The position numbers were made by a program, and so were the translations under genes. Under the pieces are notes generated by a model. The model did not search any database. It was given only the letters and a program-made list of their open reading frames with translations, and was not told where the DNA came from. This document shows positions 26,724 through 35,618 of a stretch of 64,000 bases of DNA, piece after piece. Origin of the DNA: Candidatus Sumerlaeia bacterium (lineage in GTDB: Bacteria > Sumerlaeota > Sumerlaeia > SLMS01 > JAHLLQ01); contig JAHCAW010000015.1 of assembly GCA_019634695.1 (NCBI GenBank), positions 1 through 64,000 of the forward strand. Reading direction: 5' to 3'. Numbering within the stretch: the first letter of the stretch is position 1; each line of letters begins with the position of its first letter.

Positions 26724-26814
26724 CGAACCACGAGCCACGAACATCGAGCCTCGCGCCACGAGCCTCGCGCCACGAGCCCCGAGCGACGAACTACGCACCA
26801 CGAACCACGAGCTA
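26724..26814. repeat. Thirteen-copy heptanucleotide tandem array
   Basis: Exactly 13 units of 7 bases in register, consensus cgagcca (cgRRcca): cgaacca, cgagcca, cgaacat, cgagcct, cgcgcca and so on to cgagcta. No unit is shorter or longer. The last unit contains the stop codon (TAG, minus strand) of the amidase gene. Substitutions are mostly at units' third, fourth and seventh positions. It resembles the heptameric STRR sequences described in filamentous cyanobacteria in period only. Confidence 0.85.
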
Positions 26815-29800
26815 CTCTGCCACCCCCAGATGCTTCGCTGCGGCCTTGAGGAGTGCGGTGCGGCGGTCGAAGGGATGGACGGTTTCGAGCGGGAAGCCCA
26901 GCACCACGACGTTGGTGCTTGCGATGCCGGCCGCGCGGGCGCCGTCGCCGTATTCGAGCACCACGCGGCCGCCTGCCGCCGGCGTCAGCGCCTCGGCTGA
27001 AGGCACCGCCATCGTCGGCTCCAGCAGGTTGATCGCCGGATCGAGCGTCGCTCCGAAGCGCAGGGTCTTCACGTCGGCGAACGGCTCGGTGGCCCGCACG
27101 GCGTTCGTCTGCGTGGCGCGCGAGACATAGCCCGCGATGCCCAGCGTCTCGGCGGCGAAGCGTCGGCTGTCGGCGTTCGCCTCGGGGCCATCGATCAGAT
27201 CCTCGGCCAAGTAGGCGCCGCTCAGCAGCAACCGGCCGCCGCCGCCGATGTGCTCGCGCAGGCGTGCGCGCGCGGCCGCCGGCAGCACCTCGAACGCCGT
27301 CGCCATCCGGTCCGGGTGGCCCATCGCCGGCATGCCTGTCGGCGGGGGAGTGGAGCGCTGCAAGCCCGCGCACCACGCGATCATCGGCCAGGAGCCCGCG
27401 GGCGTGGCGTCGGCGAAGGCCTCGGCCAGCGCGGAGTCGAACGCGAGGCCGGCCTCCTGCGCCGCACGGCCCCACGCCGCGATATGGTCGAAGCCGTTGC
27501 CGCGCTCCAGATGATCTTCCATGTCGCTGTTGCTCGCGCCCCAGCCCGGCGCCTCGAGGTCGTCCACCCAGTCCGAGGTCCGGTCGTAGTTGTAGACGTT
27601 GCCGACGACCCCGTAGTTCCAGTGCCATCCGACGCCCGGATCGAGATCGCGGTCAAAGCCCGCGGTCGCCTCGTCCTCGTAGTAGGCGGGTCCGCCGACG
27701 CGATCGAATCCATCGACGAGCAGGATCGGCCGCTTGCCGGCCTCCCAGCGCACGCCGACGAGACGGCTCGGGAAGGACTCGCCGCCGGCGTTGGCGGCCG
27801 TCACGCGGAAGTAGTGCGCCTGGCCCTCGGGCACCTCGACGACGAACGGCGACGCCTGCGCGGGCCGGCCATTGTCGAAGCTTCGTCCGTCGCGGCTTGT
27901 GTAGACAATATAGCTTTCCGCGACCGCGGAGGGCTCGAGCGGATCCGGGCGCTCGCGCCAGACGAGCTCGACGCGTCCGTTGCCCAAGTGCCGCGCCGCA
28001 ACGTGCGTCGGCGCCAGCGGCTGGATCACCGGCTCGTAGCCGTTCGAATACGCCACGAACCGAAGCAGCGCCTTGTACACCGCGCGCGCCATGTCGAATT
28101 TGAACCGCGGGTCGAGGCCGTACTTCATGTCATTCATGTTTTGGTGCGACAGCAGCTCGATCAGCGCCGACGGGACATTCGGGCGGCTGGTCTCCGCCAG
28201 CGCCCGGTTGTGCACGTGCCGACGTGCCCACGTGGACGTGTAGAGTCCGCGCGCGGCCCGGACGATCTCGTCGTCGAGCAGCACGGCGAGGTCGCGGTTC
28301 AGCCAGCGCGAGCGCCCGTCCGGGAACGCCGCGCCTCCTTCGCCATCGGTCACCGAATAGATCATGTGCGTGCCGACGAGTCCCTTGTGGTCCACGCCCG
28401 CGTCGCTGTGCCAGGAGAGATAGAGGTCCACCGGCACGTTGAGCCCGTCGCTGTCGCGCCATCCGTTGTTCGGGCCGCTTGGGCGGCCCAGCAGATAGTT
28501 CGGCCACTCGCTGCGCGAGAAGTAGTCGCGGGCATAGTCCACGCCGAAGTGCTGCGGCGGACCGCCGCGCAGGAAGACCGAGTCGGCCGGCGCGCCCGCG
28601 TATTGCAGGAAGTAGCGCGCCGCCTCCGCGTAACGCGGCTTGCCGCTGATCTGTCCATCGACCGCCACGTTGCCCATGCCGCCGCCGAAGCGCACCGCGT
28701 CCGCCGTCACATACGTCGCGCCGCCGCGTCCGCTGGGCGTCGCCCCGTTCGTCGAAATCACCACCGCGCCCTTCTCCGGATCGGCGCCCTGCACGAACTC
28801 GAAGAAGCCCAGCACCACCCAGGTGCCGCCCGAGGATTGCTGGTTCACGCGCACGGTCGTCTGTCCGCCCGCGTGCCGGATCGTCACCGGCACCGACGGG
28901 CTATTCTCCGGCGCGTGCGCCCACGAGATGCTGACGGCATAGCGCCCGTCGCGCGGGATATAGGGCACGTAGAGCGCCTCGGACACGCGCGCCTCCACGG
29001 CGGCGCGCAGCGTCGTGCCTTGCTGGAAGGGCTCGTCGCCCTCGTCCAGCGACGCCGGCCGCCCGCCGCGCCATCCGCTTGCCGCGCCCGTTTCCCACGC
29101 GCCGCTCGCCAGGAACTGCGACTTGTCGCGCAGCCCGTCATTGTCCACGATCACCTCTTCGGTGTTCCAGTCGCGCTCGCGCGCCGAATAGACCACCGCC
29201 CCCGCGTTCTCCAGCATCGGCATCAGGAACGGAAGGATGTAGGAGGGCGAGAACAGGTCCTCGATCGTCGTGTGCAGGCGGCAGCGTTGGAACTGCCAGC
29301 GATTCTCCATGTGCCAGGTCCAGCCGTGACTCGGCGCGATCACCAGGTGCCGGCCGGCCAACCCCGCGGCCGGCGTCGGGCCGACGTACTCCGGGCGCTG
29401 CACCACCGGGGCAGCCAACCGCGGCCCGTCCACCGTGCGTTCCTGCTCGCGTGCGCGAATGTGCGCTGGGCTCGTGACATGATCCTCGAACGAGACGTCG
29501 TTGACGCGGCCGCGCCCGGCTGGATAGCGCACGACGATTTCGAGCGCCTTCGGATCGACGCCCAGAGCCCCGGCGACGAACGCCTGCAAGCGCGCCGCCT
29601 CCTCGGGGTACCAACGCCGGTAGCCCAGATGCACGCTGAACGCCGCGCGCACCTTGTCGGTGCCGCGCTCGACCGCCTCGACCTTCGTCGCCGGCGGAAT
29701 CAATCCGTCATATCCCCCCGCGCCGCGCCGCCGTTCCGCATCCAGCGCCTTCGTCAACGCCTCGGACCCTGCCGCGTCCGGTTCTCCGACCCATGATGCC

Positions 29801-29907
29801 ACGGCGGGCTCCTCTTCCGGTGCCGGCGTCGGCTCGGCCACCTCGCGAACTTGGGAGGCGCATCCCCACAGGAGAGCCACCAGGAACAGAACGGACAGGC
29901 GCTTCAT
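26812..29907 (-). CDS. Large lipoprotein N-acetylmuramoyl-L-alanine amidase with Golvesin-like and Fn3 domains
   Basis: 1031 residues; gagga lies 9 bases before the ATG. The lipobox LLWGC puts the mature N-terminus on Cys16, so it is a membrane-anchored envelope protein. An amidase_3-type zinc hydrolase core is split: HLVIAPSHG (first His, about 195), then LYLSWHSDAG (second His, about 445) and ALIELLSHQN (catalytic Glu, about 525). Between them is a beta domain of the Golvesin C-terminal/xanthan-lyase type (VTIRHAGGQTTVRVNQ, then YVTADAVRFGGG). A fibronectin III-like domain follows (about 565-650), then a C-terminal domain of about 350 residues that I do not recognise (RPILLVDGFDRVGG onward). 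Such amidases cut the peptide from muramic acid in peptidoglycan. The pseudokinase gene lies 74 bases upstream on the same strand. Confidence 0.82.
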   Translation of the reverse strand: MKRLSVLFLVALLWGCASQVREVAEPTPAPEEEPAVASWVGEPDAAGSEALTKALDAERRRGAGGYDGLIPPATKVEAVERGTDKVRAAFSVHLGYRRWYPEEAARLQAFVAGALGVDPKALEIVVRYPAGRGRVNDVSFEDHVTSPAHIRAREQERTVDGPRLAAPVVQRPEYVGPTPAAGLAGRHLVIAPSHGWTWHMENRWQFQRCRLHTTIEDLFSPSYILPFLMPMLENAGAVVYSARERDWNTEEVIVDNDGLRDKSQFLASGAWETGAASGWRGGRPASLDEGDEPFQQGTTLRAAVEARVSEALYVPYIPRDGRYAVSISWAHAPENSPSVPVTIRHAGGQTTVRVNQQSSGGTWVVLGFFEFVQGADPEKGAVVISTNGATPSGRGGATYVTADAVRFGGGMGNVAVDGQISGKPRYAEAARYFLQYAGAPADSVFLRGGPPQHFGVDYARDYFSRSEWPNYLLGRPSGPNNGWRDSDGLNVPVDLYLSWHSDAGVDHKGLVGTHMIYSVTDGEGGAAFPDGRSRWLNRDLAVLLDDEIVRAARGLYTSTWARRHVHNRALAETSRPNVPSALIELLSHQNMNDMKYGLDPRFKFDMARAVYKALLRFVAYSNGYEPVIQPLAPTHVAARHLGNGRVELVWRERPDPLEPSAVAESYIVYTSRDGRSFDNGRPAQASPFVVEVPEGQAHYFRVTAANAGGESFPSRLVGVRWEAGKRPILLVDGFDRVGGPAYYEDEATAGFDRDLDPGVGWHWNYGVVGNVYNYDRTSDWVDDLEAPGWGASNSDMEDHLERGNGFDHIAAWGRAAQEAGLAFDSALAEAFADATPAGSWPMIAWCAGLQRSTPPPTGMPAMGHPDRMATAFEVLPAAARARLREHIGGGGRLLLSGAYLAEDLIDGPEANADSRRFAAETLGIAGYVSRATQTNAVRATEPFADVKTLRFGATLDPAINLLEPTMAVPSAEALTPAAGGRVVLEYGDGARAAGIASTNVVVLGFPLETVHPFDRRTALLKAAAKHLGVAE

Positions 29908-29981
29908 GATCACACGTCCTCGCAAAGATGGCGCAACCGTTCTCACGGCCGGCCGGGCGGCGCAATCCCGCACTTGCCGCC

Positions 29982-32900
29982 TCAGAACGGAAGCAGGCCC
30001 CGTGGCGACAGCAGCCGCCGCAGGTTCCCCATGCCCGCCCCGGCAATCATCAGCGCAAACCCCGTGAACACCGCCATCGTCGCGTCGAACTGCGGCTGCG
30101 CCACCAGCGCGACGATCGGCCGCGTCGCCACCAGCAGCAACGCCCCCAGAATCGAACAGACCGGCGCCAGATAGCGTCGCCCCATCGTGTTCTTCACCAG
30201 CATTCCCCCGATCACCAGGGCCCCCAATGTGCCGCCCCAGCCCCAACGATAGTAGTCCAACAGGAAGGCCGCGACCTGCTTCGGAATCGCCACCCCCACC
30301 TTCGGCGCGACCGTCGGTCCAAGGAATCCCAGCAAGATGCCGGTGCCGAGCAGCGACGACGCCCCGTTGAGCACCGCGCGCACGGGGCTGCCGCCCACGC
30401 CATGATAGTGCTGCGAGCCGCGCATCAGCCCCATGCCGGTGCCGATCGGCGCGTTCAGTCCGCCGGCGAACTCCTCCGGCGCGGGTGCCGACGCATCGCC
30501 GCGGCGACGCTGCTTCGCCTGGCGCTCCTCCTCGCGCACCACGCGCTGCGCCTCGCGCCGCGCCTTGCGCAATGCCTCGCCCTCGCTCGCCCCCTGGCCT
30601 TGCAGCCGCAACGCCTCGGCGCGCGCCAACTGCCGCTCCTGCATTTCCTGCCGGCGTGCGGCCTCCACGTTGCGCGCCCAACGATACAGCGGGTCGCGCC
30701 ACGTCCCGAAGCGCCCACGACTCACCCCCTTGCGCAACGTCACGAAGCGCGTGCGCGCCGAGAGCATCGCCTCATAGCCGAACACCGATTCGAAGAACTC
30801 CTCCCAGTGATGCCCGCAGGCCTCGAAGAAGCCTTCGCGTACCACGTCCTCCGAGTACCCGGTCTCCCGCAGCGCGCGCACCTGATCCATCGCCCCGTGC
30901 ACCACCTCGCTGCGCTGCATCCGCAACGGCAGCACCAGTCCCAACTGATAGGCCAGCGCCATCGCCAGTGCGAGCACGGCCACCACGAGCCAGTAGACCA
31001 GCACTCCCATGGCCCAGGCCACGACTCCGCCGGCGAGCGCGGCCAACGCGGCCGTCGCCCAGCCCGCGATTCCCATGCGCAGCAGCGCATGGCGCAGTTG
31101 CAGGAACAGCGCGCTGCGCGTCAGCAGACCGTCGATCACGACGCTCCAGAAGATCGGCAGCAGGAGCAGCGCCAGTCCGGTCAGCGTGCCCTGGAAATCC
31201 CGCAGCCATGCCGCCGCCGCAAGCGTGCCGAGACCCGTTAGCGCAAAGAAGAGCAGCAGCACGAGCAAGCGCACCTTGCGCAACGGCGCGGCATGGAAGC
31301 GTTCGTGCAGCGCCTTGAAGACCGCGAACCGATTGGCGGTCGCGGCCGCCAGACGAGAAGGCGAATCGGCACTCGGCTGCGCCTGCTGCGCGGCCGCGCG
31401 CGCCGCGGGCGACAGCCCCTCGGGCGATCGCTCGATCCCGATAACATCCTCCAGCGCCGCCACGACCTGCCACGTTTCCTCGCAGCGCTTCTCGCGCGTG
31501 CGCGCCAGCAAGCGGTCAAGCAGGCGCTCGATCTCGGGCGAGACATCGCGCGCCAGTCTGGAGGGAGGCTCGTACGCGCCCTTGGCCTGTGCGGCGACCA
31601 CCTCCGCCGCAGAGTTTCCCACATACGGCGGACGCCCCGTGAGCAGATAATATAGCACACACCCCAGCGCGTACTGGTCCGCACGCCGATCCACCGATGC
31701 TGCGTCGCGCGCCTGCTCGGGGGCGATGAACTCCGGGTCGCCCAACGCCACCCCGGCCCCCGTCACGTTCGCCATTCCCACGCCAAGAATGGGTCGGTTG
31801 TCGTCGGGCGTTGCTGCCGACGGCGCCTCGAACTTCGTCAGCGACAGCGCCGCGACTTTCACCACGCCGCCGCTCGTCAGGATCAGATTGTCCGGGTTGA
31901 TGTTGCGATGGATCACGCCGCGGTCGTGCGCCACCTTCAAGGCACGCGCCACCTGAACCGCGTAGCCCACCGCCGCACGCGTCTTCAGCGGCCCGGTGGT
32001 CTCCACGACGCTGCGCAGGCTGCCGCCCGTGATGCGCTCGTAGCAGATGTAGTAGAGCCCCTCCCACTCGCCGGCCGCCGAGGCCTCGATCCAGTTCGGA
32101 TGCACGACCTGCGAGGCGCTGATGCCCTCGCGGATGAACCGGGTCACGCGCACGATGTCCTTGGCCTGACGCGGGCGCAGCAGCTTCAGCGCCACGTCGC
32201 GCTCGTGGTCCACGTCGCGCGCGTGATAGGTCACCGTATCCGCGTCGGACTCGGCAAGATGCTCGACCTGATAGTGCAGGAAGCGTTTTCCGGCGAGGCG
32301 TTCCTCGGCCGGTCGACTGGCCGCCGCCGCCGGCTCGGGGGCCTCTTGCGCGCGACGGGCTTCGCCGCCGACATTGTCGAGCAGATTCGCTGCGCCGACT
32401 TGCAGCGCCAGCTTCAGTCCGCCGGCCCTCGCGGCTTCCCCCTTGTCACCCTTCTCCGTCGGCGACCGCAACGGCGCCAGCCCCACGCGCCCGGCCTCGC
32501 ACAACTCGATCGGCTCGGCGAAGCCCTCCAGCCGGAAGCGCCCGTGGCGCATCCATTGCGTTCCGGGCGGCACCGCCTCGTTGCCCGCCGCACGCGTGCG
32601 GGCGCGGTCCCACGCCTCGCGCGTCATGAGCACCTGATTGCCCAACGCCAGGCGTCGCAGCATCGCCGCGCCCTCGACGTCGGAGCCCTGCGGCACGGGG
32701 GCGCCGCTGCCCGTCGCCCGCGCGGCTTCCACGACATGGATGCCCGCGCGCGGCTCGAGATCGATTCCCAACTCGCGCGAGACATTCCGCAGCGTCTCGA
32801 CCAGGTTCAGTCCGTACGCCACCGCGTCGACGGGACGGTCGAACGCGATGCGGAACTTGCGCCCGCCCGAGAGTTCGTAGCCCGCGAACTGAGCGATCTC

Positions 32901-33251
32901 GAAGCGCGCGATCCGCTCGAAGATCGTCAGCAGCTCGCCTGCCTTCTCGCCGCCGTGCTCCTTGCCGAACGAGGAGGCGTTGCGCAGGTCGGCCTCGAGC
33001 AGCGCGACGCGCGTGGGCAACGCGGCCAGCACGCCCGTGCGCCCCGGACTCGCCGCGGCGCGCGGACGCGCGCTCCCGGTCTCCAGCGCGAACGGCACCG
33101 CCAGCAGCTCGCTCGGCTCCTTCGCCGCGCCTCCCCGATCACCTGCCGTCACCGGCGTCAACTGGCCGCAACTCGGGCAGAGAATCAGTCGCTGCCCTTC
33201 TCGAACCGCCACTTCCCATCCATGCGCGCACTTCGTGCACTCGAGTCTCAA
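29982..33251 (-). CDS. Zinc ribbon / cyclase-like / pseudokinase membrane protein
   Basis: 1089 residues from a TTG start, chosen because gaggtgg lies 6 bases upstream and MRLECTKC begins a zinc ribbon. Order: CTKC...CPSC ribbon (5-28); class III nucleotide-cyclase-like domain (about 78-255) that keeps EADL and RAGIHVVE but has GGRKFR where the second metal Asp is expected; Hanks-type kinase fold (about 326-590); hydrophobic region with five or six spans from about 675; basic coiled coil; three or four more spans at the C-terminus. The kinase keeps VALK (Lys356), N455 and APE (510-512), but HRD is HRN (Asn450), the HRDxK Lys is Asn, DFG is AAL (about 467) and the glycine loop has no glycine. 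It is therefore a pseudokinase, likely a sensor or scaffold. Confidence 0.82.
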   Translation of the reverse strand: MRLECTKCAHGWEVAVREGQRLILCPSCGQLTPVTAGDRGGAAKEPSELLAVPFALETGSARPRAAASPGRTGVLAALPTRVALLEADLRNASSFGKEHGGEKAGELLTIFERIARFEIAQFAGYELSGGRKFRIAFDRPVDAVAYGLNLVETLRNVSRELGIDLEPRAGIHVVEAARATGSGAPVPQGSDVEGAAMLRRLALGNQVLMTREAWDRARTRAAGNEAVPPGTQWMRHGRFRLEGFAEPIELCEAGRVGLAPLRSPTEKGDKGEAARAGGLKLALQVGAANLLDNVGGEARRAQEAPEPAAAASRPAEERLAGKRFLHYQVEHLAESDADTVTYHARDVDHERDVALKLLRPRQAKDIVRVTRFIREGISASQVVHPNWIEASAAGEWEGLYYICYERITGGSLRSVVETTGPLKTRAAVGYAVQVARALKVAHDRGVIHRNINPDNLILTSGGVVKVAALSLTKFEAPSAATPDDNRPILGVGMANVTGAGVALGDPEFIAPEQARDAASVDRRADQYALGCVLYYLLTGRPPYVGNSAAEVVAAQAKGAYEPPSRLARDVSPEIERLLDRLLARTREKRCEETWQVVAALEDVIGIERSPEGLSPAARAAAQQAQPSADSPSRLAAATANRFAVFKALHERFHAAPLRKVRLLVLLLFFALTGLGTLAAAAWLRDFQGTLTGLALLLLPIFWSVVIDGLLTRSALFLQLRHALLRMGIAGWATAALAALAGGVVAWAMGVLVYWLVVAVLALAMALAYQLGLVLPLRMQRSEVVHGAMDQVRALRETGYSEDVVREGFFEACGHHWEEFFESVFGYEAMLSARTRFVTLRKGVSRGRFGTWRDPLYRWARNVEAARRQEMQERQLARAEALRLQGQGASEGEALRKARREAQRVVREEERQAKQRRRGDASAPAPEEFAGGLNAPIGTGMGLMRGSQHYHGVGGSPVRAVLNGASSLLGTGILLGFLGPTVAPKVGVAIPKQVAAFLLDYYRWGWGGTLGALVIGGMLVKNTMGRRYLAPVCSILGALLLVATRPIVALVAQPQFDATMAVFTGFALMIAGAGMGNLRRLLSPRGLLPF

Positions 33252-33270
33252 GGAGGGCCACCTCGGGGGG

Positions 33271-33443
33271 GAGGAAGGGGAAGGCAAAGGGCGGAGTGCA
33301 GAAGGCAAAGGGCGAAGGGATCAGGAAGAGTCCTTCCGCATCGAAGGCCGGACTCCCGTCCTCATCCTCACGCTACTTTCCTTCTGCCGTTCACCTTCTG
33401 CCGTGCTCCTTCTGCTTTTTGCCGTTCTCCTTCTGCCTTTCCC
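33271..33443. repeat. Heptad-periodic word repeats upstream of the pseudokinase gene
   Basis: Right part, in 7-base register from 33374: tactttc, cttctgc, cgttcac, cttctgc, cgtgctc, cttctgc, tttttgc, cgttctc, cttctgc, ctttccc. Left part, in reverse-complement sense from 33280: gaaggca, aagggcg, gagtgca, gaaggca, aagggcg, aagggat, caggaag. The two parts face each other around about 45 bases of ordinary sequence and could pair partly. They sit between two minus-strand genes, just upstream of the pseudokinase ribosome-binding site. Confidence 0.7.
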
Positions 33444-33449
33444 CCGCCC

Positions 33450-35171
33450 TCACTCGCCCGACAACGCCTTGCACGCCATGCCCACCACAAACAACGCCAA
33501 CGGAGTCCCCATGATCCCGCCCAGAATCGCCATCAGCAGGCCCACCGGTGCCATCGACTGGTTGTACGCCGCCGCCACCACCGGCGCCGACGCCGTGCCT
33601 CCGATGTTGGCCATCGAACTCGTTGCCCCAAGGAACAACGGCGCCCGCAGCAATCGCACCCCCGCATACAGGAAGCACACGTGGATGACGATCCACACGA
33701 AGCCGATCATGAAGAAGACCGGCACGTCGAAGATTGCCATCAGGTTCGCCCGTGCGCCGTAGCTCGTCAGCAGCAGGTACAGCCCCATCGTGCCGATGCT
33801 CGACGCCCCGCAGTAGTCCAGCGACCGCACCTTGGTCAGCGACAGCAGCAGGCCCGCCGCCGTAATCAGCAGAATGCCCCACGCATAGGCATTCACCACC
33901 TGCGACATCGCCTTGAGCTTCAGCGTCGCGTCGAAGAAGGTGAAGACCGGTTTGCCAGCCCACAGGCACACTTGGCTGACGACCAGTGCCACCGCCACCA
34001 TGAAGGCCATGTCGGCCGTCCGCGGGCAGCGCGCGTTGGCTTCATGTTCCTGCGACAGGTGCGCGCTCAGCACGTCGATCGCCCGCGTGTCCGCCTTGTG
34101 TCGCGCGTCCACGCGCTGCTGGTAGGGCACCAAGGCAATCAACAACCCCAGCCACGTGTACGCCAGCACCGTGTCCACGATCACCATCGGGCCCAGAATG
34201 TTCGGGGGCGTTCCGACGGCCTCCAGCACCGCAAACATGTTCGTCGAACCGCCGATCCACGAACCCGCCAGCGCTGCCACGCCCTTCCACGTCCCCGTGG
34301 GCAGCGAGTCCGGCATCAGCGCGTTGAAGATGCCGAACGACGTGATCGCCCCGACGACGATACCCGTCGTCGCGATCAACATCATCGCCATCGCCTTAGG
34401 TCCCAGCTTCGCCAAGCCTTTCACGTCCGACGGAATCAGCAGCAGAACCAGAATCGCCGGCAGCAGCACCTGCGACATGAACGGCGAGTACAGCGTCGAC
34501 TGGTCCGGCGTCACGCCGACCGTCGTCAGCAGCATCGGCACGAAGTACATCCAGATCAGGGGCGGACAGTAGCGGAACAGCGGCTCGAACGGCTTGAGTC
34601 CCGCCACCAGGAAGATCAACGCCACCACGCCGGCGAGAAACGCTGCCAGCGTCACCGGATTCCACAACAACGACACCGCCGCCGACGCCGGGTCCGTGCT
34701 CAACGACACCGCCCGCCCGTCCGCCAGCAACGCCTCGGGATCAATCAGGTGAACCGGCTTGCGCAGAACGATCGCCTTGGGCGCCTGCACGCTCACCGTC
34801 GCCAGCGCCCCGCTCGCCAACTCCCCCTCCTCAACGCGCCACACCAGTTGCCACTGGCGCGCCTCGCCGGCCACCGGCGTCATCGTGAACTCCACATCGG
34901 CGCCCGCCGCGGCACCCTTCACCACCGCCGGCGTTTCGAAGACCTCACCCCCGAAGGCGAGCACCGTGCGCACCTCCTGCGTGCCCGCCGGCAGGTTCTT
35001 CGCGACGATCGGCTGGGAGAGCACGGAACCAATGCCTCCTCGCAGGTCGCTGATCAGCAGCTCGGGCAACTTCTCGCCCGCCGCCGGGGCCGCGAAGCCC
35101 GCGGTCACCGACATCAGAAGAATCGACACCACCAACCAGGTTGCACGCAGGGAGGAACGGAATCGGAACAA
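33450..35171 (-). CDS. DUF819 family membrane protein with secreted N-terminal domain
   Basis: 573 residues, TTG start with a weak gagacagg upstream. Residues 1-28 form a signal peptide (ATWLVVSILLMSVTAGFAAPA). Residues 30-165 are a beta-rich, soluble domain. From about 170 there are about 11 spans with the DUF819 (YjcL) signatures GSWIGGSTNMFAVLEAVG and LGATSSMANIGGTASAPVVAAAY, which look like paired re-entrant loops of a transporter related to the 2-hydroxycarboxylate/GltS folds. DUF819 substrates are not established. The periplasmic N-terminal domain is not part of ordinary DUF819 proteins (about 380-400 residues). Confidence 0.82.
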   Translation of the reverse strand: MFRFRSSLRATWLVVSILLMSVTAGFAAPAAGEKLPELLISDLRGGIGSVLSQPIVAKNLPAGTQEVRTVLAFGGEVFETPAVVKGAAAGADVEFTMTPVAGEARQWQLVWRVEEGELASGALATVSVQAPKAIVLRKPVHLIDPEALLADGRAVSLSTDPASAAVSLLWNPVTLAAFLAGVVALIFLVAGLKPFEPLFRYCPPLIWMYFVPMLLTTVGVTPDQSTLYSPFMSQVLLPAILVLLLIPSDVKGLAKLGPKAMAMMLIATTGIVVGAITSFGIFNALMPDSLPTGTWKGVAALAGSWIGGSTNMFAVLEAVGTPPNILGPMVIVDTVLAYTWLGLLIALVPYQQRVDARHKADTRAIDVLSAHLSQEHEANARCPRTADMAFMVAVALVVSQVCLWAGKPVFTFFDATLKLKAMSQVVNAYAWGILLITAAGLLLSLTKVRSLDYCGASSIGTMGLYLLLTSYGARANLMAIFDVPVFFMIGFVWIVIHVCFLYAGVRLLRAPLFLGATSSMANIGGTASAPVVAAAYNQSMAPVGLLMAILGGIMGTPLALFVVGMACKALSGE

Positions 35172-35219
35172 TCGCCTGTCTCGCTTCGGGAATGGGTGCC
35201 GCCCATGGCGCGCGGCCGA

Positions 35220-35618
35220 TCAGGACTTCGCCGCCTCGCTCAGCAGACGGTCCAGCCGCTCCAGCAGGCTGTCCAGATGCAGCGGCTTGGAGATAAAGGC
35301 CCGCACGCCCAGCAGCGCGCACCACTCCTCATCCGTCCGCCGGTCTCCGTCGGTCAGCCCCGTCATCATCAACACGGGAATCCCCCGCAGGTCCGGGTCC
35401 TTGCGCAGCTCCACCAGCACATCATGGCCGTTCATCTCCGGCATCATGACGTCCAGCACGATGGCGCTCGGCCGATGGCGGCGCACCGCCTCCAGCCCGC
35501 TTCGCCCGTCATGCGCCACCACGCACCGGAAGTCCCGCGACTCCAGCAGCAACCGCAGCAGGTCGCAGACCTCCCGTTCGTCGTCGATGACGCAGACCGT
35601 TGGTGGCGCCGTCGGCAT
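35220..35618 (-). CDS. Single-domain response regulator
   Basis: 132 residues, a receiver (CheY-like) domain only. The acidic pair is VIDDE (about 10-14), the phospho-acceptor Asp is in AIVLDVMMPEMNG (about 55), the conserved Thr is in MMTGL (about 85) and the Lys is in FISKPLHL (about 110). There is no output domain, so it must act by protein contact. No histidine kinase is adjacent. It ends about 48 bases upstream of the DUF819 gene on the same strand and diverges from the prepilin gene. Confidence 0.93.
   Translation of the reverse strand: MPTAPPTVCVIDDEREVCDLLRLLLESRDFRCVVAHDGRSGLEAVRRHRPSAIVLDVMMPEMNGHDVLVELRKDPDLRGIPVLMMTGLTDGDRRTDEEWCALLGVRAFISKPLHLDSLLERLDRLLSEAAKS

Larger units (their letters stand above)
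26211..26811. other. 600-base non-coding stretch packed with repeat elements
   Basis: No gene is supported between the antiporter stop and the amidase stop. The stretch contains an imperfect long hairpin (26272-26317), a family of five short hairpins (26360-26605) and a heptamer array (26724-26814), each listed separately. The two flanking genes converge, so transcription from both sides enters it. Confidence 0.7.

Noticed and set aside
26724-26814. CRISPR array
   Set aside because: Units are 7 bases with no spacers, and there are no cas genes in the window.
30433-31318. Plus-strand open frames inside the pseudokinase gene
   Set aside because: They are Arg/Ala/Pro-rich shadows without homology; the minus-strand frame has a continuous domain order.
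29982-33251. Active Hanks-type Ser/Thr kinase
   Set aside because: The catalytic Asp, DFG and glycine loop are all missing, so I call it a pseudokinase.
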